Assembly: GCF_029852145.1 (NCBI RefSeq)
Contig: NC_079979.1
Location: forward strand, 17,495,901 to 17,559,900
Reading direction: 5' to 3'
DNA: 64,000 bases
Origin: Microplitis mediator
Lineage: Eukaryota; Arthropoda; Insecta; Hymenoptera; Braconidae
Shown: positions 54,999 through 64,000 of the stretch, one piece after another
How the letters are laid out: each line of letters opens with the position of its first letter
Position numbering within the stretch: position 1 is the stretch's first letter
Notes under the pieces: model-generated
What the model was told of the DNA's origin: nothing
Database searches by the model: none
Seen by the model: only the letters and a program-made list of their open reading frames with translations
Position numbers and translations under genes: made by a program

Positions 54999-57906
54999 AT
55001 GGAAAAGAAGACTATAAATCACCACGCGTCGATAAAACTTACGCGTCTCTGTATGAAAGGAATCGGTATGTGGAATATCGAGAAACCGCGAGATAAAATT
55101 ATTTCAAATATCATGATATGTTACACTATCGCTACTTTAATTTTTGGATTAATTGTCGAAACCACAGATATTTATTACTGTTTAGGTAATTTACGCGTAA
55201 GTTTTTACAATGTCAAAAATATTTCAAATATTATATTAAAAATAATTATTTATATTTACATTTATTTTAATATACAGGAAATGTCTTATGTTGCACCTTG
55301 TACATTAAATGTAATTATCGAATTATTTATGATGGCAAAATTTATGATTAATAGAAGTGAAGTTATGGCTTTCAATGCTTATACATTTCGTGAATTTTGG
55401 AGTATTCCTTACGTTGATTCGGAACGTAAAATATTGGATGATTGTAATAAAAAAAGTATTAAAATAATTATTGCTTACATCATCATAATACAATTTCTTG
55501 TTTGGCAATATATAACTATTCCGATAGTAGGTAAATATCATTTTATTTTAATAATATATATAAATTTTACTTGGTTTCTTTTTTTAGAATCTTATGGCAA
55601 AAATGCATCCGAAAGAACTTTACCTTATAATTTATGGTTTACATTTATTCCATTCAAAGAAACACCATATTACGAAATATGTTTTTTTTTACAAGTAAGT
55701 TTCTCGTTTAAAATTTTTTAAATTTTAATTACAAGTGTTTAGTTAATATTTCGTATGATAAATAAATAAAACTGTAGTCAGCTGCAACATTAACTACTGG
55801 CGTTTGTGCAACGGCATTTGCAACATTTTTATTTACAATAAATATTTATGTCACTGGACAATTTAAAATTTTACAACGACGATTGGAAACGTCTTGTCAA
55901 GTTTACAATATTGAAAAAATAAAATCAGTGGAGCAAATAAGTTTAATAGCTGAAGAATCTTATGCTAATCTTCGAAAGTGTGTTGAATTACACAACGTAC
56001 TGCTTCAATACATAACAAGAATTGAAAATCTTTATTGTCAAATAATGTTGATTCAAACACTGACCAGTATTTTTCTCATCTGTTTAACTGGGTTCCAAGT
56101 AGTTCTGGTGAGTGTTGTAATTTATTACACAGAAAATACATGTTTTCTGTGCATCTGTACATTGAATTTATTTAAAACAGATTTTCCCATATGATAATCT
56201 TGTTCAAGGCTTGAGCAAGCCTGGTCTTACATTCAATAGACGTTAGTATCTTTTCCTATCTATGTGTTTTGCTGCAGATACTTGTGGCTAGATTTCAATA
56301 GCAAGTCTAGTGCAAGCCTTACACAAGAAATTCGTGCCAGACTACAACTCAATTCTGGAGGAAGACTATTGGCAAGGAGTCTAGTATATATGGTGGGGAC
56401 AACTGAATCGATCACAGCGCTTGCTGTGGGCACAATTTCGTTGAATCATGCTCTCGTTGAAAATCAACACGTGAAAATTAAGTTCAAAAATAGTTCATAA
56501 TAGTTATTGTGTCGTTAATGTTTGCCTTTGCTTATCGTTTGAGGTTAAAACAATATTTTATAATTTATTGATTCAGATCCGGTTTGGATAATTATTTTTA
56601 TCATTGCCTAAAAATTATTTTTTAACCCTTTGGTGCTCGCGCTATACGGCGATTCCCCGCACAAGACTACTCAACCTAATAGAGTTAACGTAAATACGAG
56701 TGAGACACTAGAGAAAGCGCGTGCAACGGAAGATTAAAAAAACATTATAAGTTAGTACTTTCTTAGTTACGATTCACAAGCGAATTATCATGAATTAAAG
56801 TAGAATTATTTTCTTCAATTTTGTTAAAAAGCTCAATTTACTATTCTACTATTTTTGAAAATTTTATCATTGTAGTTGTCATCTATTATTTGTTTTGATT
56901 TTATCGGTTAACCTTATTCTATTCTAAAATAATAGTATTTATTATTTATTAGAATTTTTTATACTTAATTTCGTTATTGAAATAAATTTATTTTAATTTT
57001 CTCTATCAAAAATACAATTGCACTTTTTTATTTATATCATTATAAATTTTTATAATTTGATTTTATAACGAATTTTTATTTTTCACACTGATTTTATATA
57101 TCTTTTATAATTCTCGAGCATGATTTTTTGTAACCATCAGATGTAGTTTTCGTCGCGCTCCCTGCCAATAGTCAAAAGTAGTTGCGCATGGTTTGCTCAA
57201 GATCTGCTCAAGGCTCAAAATTAACCTAGTGTCTTAAGCAAGCTATGCGTAAGTACCTGCTGTAAGTTACTGGTGCAAAAAATGTGTCAGAAATTTTTCA
57301 ACTGCACCGTATCTAAGATATCTCTAATATTCTTGAGTACAATGCCTTGAGCAAGTCATGCACAAGCCTTGATGACGATTTCTTGCTACATGATCTTGCG
57401 CAAGACCCATACGTAGAAAAAGACACTAGTGAGTAGGGAGTTTGCTCAAGGCACTGGCACCAGAATCTTGCTCAAGCATGTGTTACTTGGATTTTTAGGG
57501 AGTTGATACTTCTATTCTTCGTACAACGCGGAGTGCTGTTTATTTTGTCGGTTTACTAAGTCAATTACTTTTGTATTCTTGGTCATGTCATGAAATAATT
57601 ATCGAAAGCTTAGAAGTCGCTGAAGCGGCTTATCGGGCTTATTGGTACAGTTTATCTTGGTCGAAATATGGAAAATCATACAGACAAGCTTTGTTAATTA
57701 TTATTGCGAGATCACGCAGACCATGTATTTTAACTGTCGGAAAATTTGTTCCAATGTCTCTTGAAACATTTACTTCAGTAAGTATTATATACTATTTTTA
57801 ATCGCTTGTTTATACTGATAACAAAAATTTTATGCAGGTTTTCAACTCGTCTTTATCGTATTTTACGATTTTACGACAAATGAATGAAGAAATAGAAAGT
57901 AATTAA
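54999..57906 (+). CDS. Odorant receptor OR3, 411 aa
   Basis: Exons 54999-55196, 55278-55530, 55588-55694, 55778-56107, 57499-57777, 57838-57906; all junctions are in phase and the fourth donor is GTGAGT. Very close to OR1 in exons 2-4 (YVAPCTLNVI, SAATLTTGVCATAF, LRKCVELHNVLLQY). Its own changes include MWNIEKPRDK, IMICYTIATL and the run MLIQTLTSIFLIC. Intron 2 is 57 bases and open, as in OR1. Intron 4 is 1.4 kb because of an insertion. C-terminus SLSYFTILRQMNEEIESN. Likely membrane protein of olfactory neurons; ligand unknown. Confidence 0.93.
56125..57493. repeat. OR3 intron 4: element footprint plus 1.3 kb insertion
   Basis: CACAGAAAATACATGTTTTCTGTG at 56128-56151 is what remains when the element of OR1/OR2 loses its interior. 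After it comes about 1.3 kb absent from the other receptors, with repeated CTTGAGCAAGCC / GCTTGAGCAAG-type words at 56202-56225 and 57250-57480. It also has ACCCTTTGGTGCTCGCGC after TTTA near 56624. A 78-codon frame at 56264-56500 has no known motif. Identity of the insertion is unresolved. Confidence 0.5.
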
Positions 57907-57940
57907 CTACCAATATTCCCGATAATAACAAATTCATTTT

Positions 57941-58464
57941 TGTTGGGAATTTAGGTATGGTAATCGTGAATGAAACAAATCAATTTATTAAACAAATGAA
58001 TATTATATCTTTTATTAAAAATACGCGCTCTAGGGTATGTCTTCACTCGTAAGAGATTTATCTTAGACTAACTTATTCTTGTAATATTATTTAACACTGA
58101 GGTCCAACAACCTCTCCTCTTTTTGTATAACAAAGATCTCTAAGTTCAAAATATATATATATATTTTGAACTTAGAGATCTATATATATATATATGAGTG
58201 CAAATGAAGAAAAACATATTGCCTTGCATTTACTTGGAATCTCTCGTCGACCCAAGTACCTAAGGTCATAAAATTTGACCCATGCTAGCTTTCTTTTCCT
58301 TAAGTAAACATATACACATTTTGAACTCAACTCAAATATATATACTACGACTTAAATGCGGCACTGTTCGAAATATTATTTCGAACAGAATATTTAGTAA
58401 AAAGAAATAATTAAATAAAGTATATATAAGAATAAAGATTGATTTTTGTACAGAGAATCCAACA
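57941..58464. mobile_element. Solo LTR with ATTTT target duplication
   Basis: Begins TGTTGGGAATTTAGG and ends GAGAATCCAACA, so has TG...CA ends. ATTTT flanks both sides (57936-57940, 58465-58469). The orthologous positions after OR1 and OR2 read straight through (AAATT...TTTTTTATAATCATC), giving an empty site. It includes a TA-rich palindrome at 58134-58181. No internal retroelement genes remain. Confidence 0.8.
58134..58181. repeat. Perfect 48-base palindrome inside the solo LTR
   Basis: AGATCTCTAAGTTCAAAATA and the following bases read identically on both strands through the alternating TA centre. A second TA run follows at about 58182-58194. Confidence 0.85.
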
Positions 58465-59011
58465 ATTTTTTATAATCATCTGTCAATGTACACATATAAT
58501 TACAATATTGTAAGTTTAATATCATAAATTTTTAGAAGACTCGTGATAAAATACATGCTCATATTATCTCAAATAATAAATATCACAAGTTGTAATGGGG
58601 CTGAATTTAATTACTCATAAGTTCAAAATTTCTAGTCTTTATAGAAGAGAATTCCCTAACGTTTCATCCGCAGACGTTAAATCCGCGACGTTGTAAATCA
58701 GTAATGTGCCCTTTTTTCAAAAGTTTTGTCTGTGTGTAATTACAATAGTATGTTAATAGACTCACGCTTGCAACCGTATTGAAAAAATTAAATGAGTAAA
58801 TAAAGTAAGTAAATTATAAAGTCGCAGATTTAATGTCTGCGGGCGAACATTCGTGATACCGAAGAGGAAATATGAGTACTGATATTTCAACGATAATTGC
58901 TCTTAATTTAAAAAAATAATAAAGTATGTGGACAATTAATCAAGATGATGTTTAAATTTTTGTACCTAAACTCTGTTGTAAAACTTTAGATTGAATAACA
59001 TGTAAATGGTA

Positions 59012-59238
59012 CACGGAAAGATTGGAACCCGACTGGTGGTTACTGTTCTGCACCCGACTCAGTACGGTTCTGGAAAAAAATGCTCGATTGTGGTGCAGCA
59101 TTAAACTGATTACTGTGCGGGACCTGACTGAGTCGTGTGCGCATATGTATGGTGCTGCACCACAATCGATCATTTTTTTCCAGAACTGTACTGAGTCGGG
59201 TGCAGAACAGTAACCAGTCGGGTTCCAATTTTTCCGTG
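59012..59238. mobile_element. 227 bp TA-target MITE in OR3-OR4 spacer
   Basis: Arms of about 90 bases: CACGGAAAGATTGGAACCCG and GGTTACTGTTCTGCACCCGA pair with TCGGGTGCAGAACAGTAACC and CGGGTTCCAATTTTTCCGTG. TA is on both sides (59010-59011, 59239-59240). The OR2-OR3 spacer has the uninterrupted site GGTAGTGATCC near 54049-54062. Confidence 0.9.
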
Positions 59239-60066
59239 TAGTGATCCAAGTTGTAGTTTTTTAAATTACACTTAAAATTTAATCGTACATATTGTATTCC
59301 AAGTATCGTTACTGTAGAACATAATTTATAAATAAAAGACTTTAAAAAGAATTATTTTGATGAATATGTTCATTAAATGATTTATCACTTTAGTTTATAC
59401 AAACCTTAAGGGAGGTTTGTATATTTTTCTCTTTCGCACTTGAGTTAACGAACGGTTTGTGTTGCTTCTGTACAGAAAATGGAGGCTCTGGCCAAATTTT
59501 TCTCGAAAAAATTTGAGTAGAAATTTCAATAATTCGAACCGAGGATCGTCAGATTGTAGAGTAGTATCGATCTTTGGTATATATCTTGTGATAAGAGCAT
59601 TCATTTTAGAAAAATACGTAAAGTGTATTATTAATATTTTGTATTTCTGACGGTATAAATCAAATAAATTTTTTTGAGTGATTATAAGCTGAAATAACAA
59701 CAAATTAATTAGTAAAATTCAATAAAATTTTAGATTTCAAAATTTCAAGTATTGAAATACTAAACAGAACTTGTCAGCAATTTGTGACAAGTTATTTTCA
59801 TGTTGAAAGTCTTAGTAGTCTTGACTCAGTAGAAGTAAAAATGAAAATGACACTAAGCTATTGGACATCAGGAGACATATCACCTAGAATCTGCGCAATA
59901 CAATGTCTTTTGTGTCATTAATTATTTACAATCAGCCAACGTTTAATTTGTTCCTCTGTTATTACAACTGCCTCTAATTACACATAACGTAATTTTGCCA
60001 TTTCTATGATAAAGAATTCTCTTTATTTTAATACATTTTAAAATAAATATTGGCTGGAAAATTTTA

Positions 60067-60242
60067 AATGTCATTTCACCCACTACTTAATTTAATGAAA
60101 GGAAAAGAATACGCGGAAGTATTTATAAATTCAAATGTATAGTTTCTTAGAAGTTGAAACTTCTTTGATCTGAAATAACTTTCATCTTTTGCAAAAGTCT
60201 CGGTACTTTTACATAGTAATTATTCTATCGCGTATTACTGAA
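60067..60242 (+). promoter_or_regulatory. Conserved upstream block of OR4
   Basis: TTTCACCCACTACTTAATTT, GGAAAAGAATACGCGGAAGT, TATA-like TATTTATAAA at 60120-60129 and TTTGATCTGAAATAACTTTC are present, matching the other receptors. Confidence 0.55.
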
Positions 60243-62958
60243 ATGGAAAAGAAAACTATTAGTCACCACGCGTCGATAAAAATCACGCGTTTTTGTATGA
60301 GCGGAATCGGTATGTGGCGCGTCGAGAAACCGCGAGATAAAATTATTTCAAATATTGTGTTATGTTACACGATTGCTACCACAATAATTGCACTCATTGT
60401 TGAAGGGTTCGATATTTACCACTGCTTTGGTGACTTACATGTAAGTTATCTACCAAATCATTATATTTTCCGAGTGTCCATTTGAGGATTTTGTGGAAAA
60501 TATTTCCTAAATTTTTATTTACTTCAACATGCAGGCTATTTCTTATACCGCGCCTTGTACAATTACGGTAGTCATTGAATTATTTAAGCTGACAAAATTT
60601 GTAATTAACAGAAGTGAAGTTATGGCTTTCAATGATTATACATTTCGTAAATTTTGGAGTATTCCTTACATTGATTCGGAACGTAAAATATTGGATGATT
60701 GTAATAAAAAAAGTGTTAAAGCAATCATTGTTTTCATCGTCATAGTACAACTTGTTTGTTGGCAATATATAACTATTCCTATAATAGGTAAATATCAGTT
60801 TATTTTATCTATATGTATAAATTCTACTTGGTTGTTTTTTTTTTATTTTTCAGAATCGTATGGAAAAACTGCATCCGAAAGAACTTTACCTTTCAATTTA
60901 TGGTTTACATTTATTCCATTCAAAGAAACACCTTATTATGAAATATTTTATACTTTGCAAGTAAGCTGTTTGTTTTGAATAGTTTTTATTTAAATTATGA
61001 GTTTACAGTAGGGGTGTGCGGATCGATTCGAAAATCGGATTGAATAATTTGTAAGTTTTTGAATTATCTGAAATTTTTTGAATTATTTGTTATTTTTCTA
61101 AACACAAGCAAAAAATTACCATGACCACAGTATAAGTGACAAGGATAATTTCAAATTACTGTAACCACTGATGATTTTATTACGGACCTAGTAATTATTG
61201 CTTGTGTTTAGTTCGATTTTCCGTAGGTGACGAACATGGTCCGGCTTTATTAGTAACACGAGAATTGACCTAATGCCAAAATACTTGCAAACCAAAATAC
61301 CCCCGACAGAACACCCGCAAACTAAAACACCCATGACAAAATACCCGCAAATTTAAATATTTCACGATATTAATAAATGTACCTATCATTTTGAATGCAT
61401 ATATTACTTGATAATATACTCAAATATACCCACGGTTCTGCTGAGAAGGGACACGCGTTAATATCACCAGTCAAAATATCATCATGACGGAATATTTTTA
61501 AACAAAACATCTACATGACAAAACATTTCTAAAAAAAATGACTTAATGGTAAAATAATTGAAAAAAAAAAAATCTGCGATAGAAGGACACAATATTATTG
61601 CAAGCGTGTGCATTTACATATTCTTGTATTTACACATACAAAACGCGTGGAAAAATGGCACAATAGGATTACAAGTCTGTATATTAATTTTCTAAATTTC
61701 ATCACATTTCGTTAATTTCACATAATTATTTAATTATCTTTTTGTTTTTTTAAGATATTCCACATCTATTAGTATTTTATTAATAGGTATTTTGGTTTGT
61801 GATTATTTTATCACGGATATTTTGGCAGCGGGTATTTTGTCCCGGGATTATTTCATCGGGTCAAATTTTACGCAGCCGGCTTTACTATGACGCCATAGCA
61901 TTTCAAATACGAATAAGTTCTCCTCGTGGTTTCGTGTTTGAGCTCTATTTACCTCTGAAAAAAATTTGAATTATCCCAGGTTAAAGAAATAACTCAATTT
62001 AGACTTTTTGACATGCATTTGACAGTAAATTTGATTTCGGCTACACATCCTTTTTTAACTTTGAAATTGAAGTCAACTCAGTTTTGACTTCGATTCGATT
62101 CGATACGAATAATTTGTAAGTTCGAACCATTCGCGCACCCGCAATTTCCAGTTAATATTTAGTATCATTAATAAATAAAATATAGACAGCTGCAACAATG
62201 AGTGTCTGTGGTTGTGCAACAGCATTTGCAACATTTTTATTTACAATAAATATTTATCTTACTGGACAATTTAAAATTTTACAACGACGATTGGAAACAG
62301 CTTGTCGAACAAATTATAATGAAAAAGGAGATTCAGTTAAAGAATGTTATACTAATCTTCGAAATAATGTTAAATTACATAACGTACTGCTTAGTTACAT
62401 CGCAAGAGTTGAAAAGCTCTATTGTCAAATAATGTTACTACAAACACTTGGTAGTGTCCTGACAATTTGTTTTTCCGGATTCCAAATACTTCTAGTAAGT
62501 GATTATTTATTACGCGTACATTGATTTTATTTCAAGCAGATTTTTGTAGGGAGTTGATAACTCTGTTCTCCGGACAATGCTGAGTGTCGTTTTTTTCAGC
62601 GGTTCAATAAGTCAATTACTTTTGTATTCTTGGTCAGGTCATGAGATAATTATCGAAAGTTTAGAAGTCGCTGAAGCGGCTTATCGGGCTTATTGGTACA
62701 GTTTATCTTGGTCAAAATATGGAAAATCATACAGACAAGCCTTGTTAATTATTATTGCGAGATCTCGCAGACCATGTATTTTAACGGTCGGAAAATTTGT
62801 TCCAATGTCTCTTGAAACATTCACTTCAGTAAGTATTATACACTATTTTTAATCACTTGTTTATACTGATAAACAAAAATTTTGTGCAGGTTTTCAATTC
62901 GTCTTTAACATATTTTACGCTTTTACGACAAATGAATGAAGAAATAGAAAATAATTAA
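60243..62958 (+). CDS. Odorant receptor OR4, 404 aa
   Basis: Exons 60243-60440, 60535-60787, 60854-60960, 62186-62494, 62550-62828, 62890-62958, in phase. The most diverged copy: exon 4 is 21 bases shorter than in OR1-3, losing seven residues in the loop after RRLETACRTNYNEKGDSVKE. Other changes include MSVCGCATAF for LTTGVCATAF and AISYTAPCTITVVIELFKLT. Exon 5 is nevertheless almost identical to the others from YSWSGHEIIIESLEVAEAAY onward. Here the exon-4 donor region lacks the transposon found in OR1-3, while intron 3 is 1.2 kb owing to a different insertion. C-terminus SSLTYFTLLRQMNEEIENN. Ligand unknown. Confidence 0.92.
61012..62141. mobile_element. hAT-like insertion in OR4 intron 3
   Basis: The left end GGGGTGTGCGGATCGATTCG and right end GTTCGAACCATTCGCGCACC are imperfect inverted copies. 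GGGTGTGCG-type ends are known from hAT elements. Inside, degenerate AAAATACCCGC-type units (61275-61350) have reverse-complement partners (GCGGGTATTTTGTC) at 61787-61868. No transposase frame. I could not define a target duplication. Confidence 0.5.
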
Positions 62959-63194
62959 TTACCAATATACTCGGAAATAAGAAATTCATTTTTTATAATT
63001 ATCTGTCAATGTACATATATAATTATTTGAATATTCTCTCAAGCATGTGGATATTTAATCAAGATGTTGTATTAAATTCTTGTACCTAAAGTTTATTGTA
63101 AATTATAAATAAAATAAAATATAAATGGTAGATATTTAAGTTGTAGTTTTTTAAACTTCACGCAAAATTTAATCGATCCTAGTCTTATTGTATC

Positions 63195-63535
63195 CCTCGC
63201 GGACTTGGAATCACTGTAAAATCATGGTGAAATCCCAGTGAGATTATAGTAAAAACATTGTGAAACCATGGTGAAATTACGGTGAAATCACTGTGATTTT
63301 GTGCCATTCGGTCACTGTAGATTTATGGTTATCTCACAGTGGTATTGCTGTGAGTTTAGTGTGGTACCGCAGCCAATTCACAGTGAATTCACAGTGAATT
63401 CACAGTGAATTTACAGTGAATTTACAGTGACCTTATAGGAAATTCACAGTGAATATACGGTGAATTGACCGCGAATTTTTGGTAAAGTCACAGTAAATAT
63501 ACAGTGAATATGCAGTGGATTTCCTGTGAATTTCT
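63195..63535. repeat. Degenerate 12-base repeat field, both orientations
   Basis: The right part is built from AATTCACAGTGA-like units (63374-63525). The left part has the complementary sense (GGTGAAATCACTGTGA, GTGAAACCATGGTGAAAT). The two halves can pair, so the region is both a tandem repeat and a large imperfect hairpin. Confidence 0.75.
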
Positions 63536-63575
63536 GACTATTTTATTCGTAAACTTTAAAACTGGAAATATTAAT

Positions 63576-63611
63576 AAAAATAAGAATAACAATATTAATA
63601 TTAATATTAAT

Positions 63612-63658
<47 letters not shown>

Positions 63659-63675
63659 TAATAATAATAATAACG
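63576..63675. repeat. AAT/ATT microsatellite
   Basis: A run of AATATT units followed by (AAT)n with a few G interruptions. Open frames across it (poly-Asn or poly-Leu) are artefacts of the repeat. Confidence 0.9.
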
Positions 63676-64000
63676 AGCCATCTGCAGTCACTACGTGAAA
63701 TTCCAAGATTTCGGACTCTTTCAGAAGAGTTATTCTGAGTTGATAGAACTCTCAGTAGAAAATTTGTGCAGCTGTCAAAAGAGTCATTTAGAGTTTTTTA
63801 GAAAAATAATTGATTTCCTTAACACGTATTTTTCTTTGTATTTTGACAAAAATTGTTCAAGAAAACATTAATGTCATAGTGTAATACAAGATACCCCTGT
63901 ATTACTATCAAAAATGGATTATTATCTCTCTGCTAACATTCAGCGAGTAACGCATTCCATGATTGCTTCAAGATCAGAATTTATAACTTCTGAAATAAGT

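Larger units (their letters stand above)
57907..60066. other. OR3-OR4 spacer
   Basis: Largest spacer of the array. In order it holds: OR3 3' end, solo LTR (57941-58464) and duplicated-looking 3' sequence. Next is a 58660-58850 stretch with inverted CATCCGCAGACGTTAAATCC / GCAGATTTAATGTCTGCGGG, then a TA MITE (59012-59238). Last is the conserved spacer block with a minus-strand frame at 59395-59703. No OR exon remnants were found. Confidence 0.6.
62959..64000. other. 3' flank of the OR array
   Basis: Up to about 63190 this matches the 3' flanks of the other receptors (AAGTTGTAGTTTTTTAAACT, then AATTTAATCGATCC). The match then stops abruptly at the start of the CACAGTGAATT repeat field. After 63700 I see no gene or repeat; no fifth receptor is visible before the window ends. 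Confidence 0.6.

Noticed and set aside
56264..56500. 78-codon frame in OR3 intron 4
   Set aside because: Lies within an insertion absent from other copies, with no known domain and no splice logic; kept only as part of the repeat description.
56620..56680. piggyBac-like end (TTTAACCCTTTGG)
   Set aside because: No matching inverted end or TTAA duplication could be found downstream, so it was not called as an element.
63488..63706. Poly-leucine / poly-asparagine frames
   Set aside because: Produced by the AAT microsatellite on either strand.

Overview
The window is nuclear DNA of an insect, most likely a hymenopteran and plausibly a parasitoid wasp. That is inference from AT-rich sequence, short introns, insect-type odorant receptors and invertebrate-style EPRS and SREBP genes; no species is assigned. 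Exon-intron models below were built by hand from GT/AG sites, reading-frame continuity and remembered family alignments, without transcripts.

Left part (1-14.4 kb): the 3' exons of BBS5 (+); an unrecognised single-pass membrane protein gene (-) with a basic cleavage-like site; the full SREBP gene (+); and two tandem ribosomal protein L21 genes (+) whose products differ only at residue 2. Middle (14.8-42.4 kb): a USP12/USP46-type deubiquitinase (-), a THAP-domain protein (+), the catalytic subunit of DNA polymerase epsilon in one coding exon (+), glutamyl-prolyl-tRNA synthetase with five WHEP repeats (-), and the glyoxalase-fold protein GLOD4 (+). Right part (42.9-64 kb): a secreted Gly/Ser/Pro-rich protein with a C-terminal EndoU fold that lacks both catalytic histidines (+), then a tandem array of four intact odorant receptor genes (+).

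Introns and spacers are full of small non-autonomous DNA elements. Two related ~200 bp terminal-inverted-repeat families (called A and B here) occur about a dozen and a half times. There are also several TA-target elements, a foldback element nested in a hAT-like element, a pogo-like element, two LINE 3' ends and a solo LTR. The OR array is useful as a natural experiment, because insertions in one paralog can be compared with the empty site in the others.

Most single-copy genes are unrelated housekeeping neighbours: lipid-synthesis transcription control, translation, replication, deubiquitination and ciliary trafficking. The points most worth following up are the histidine-less EndoU fusion, the OR array with its conserved promoter block, conserved opposite-strand spacer ORF and homogenised 3' exons, the RPL21 pair, and the A/B element burst. 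I saw no CRISPR array, tRNA, rRNA or viral gene.
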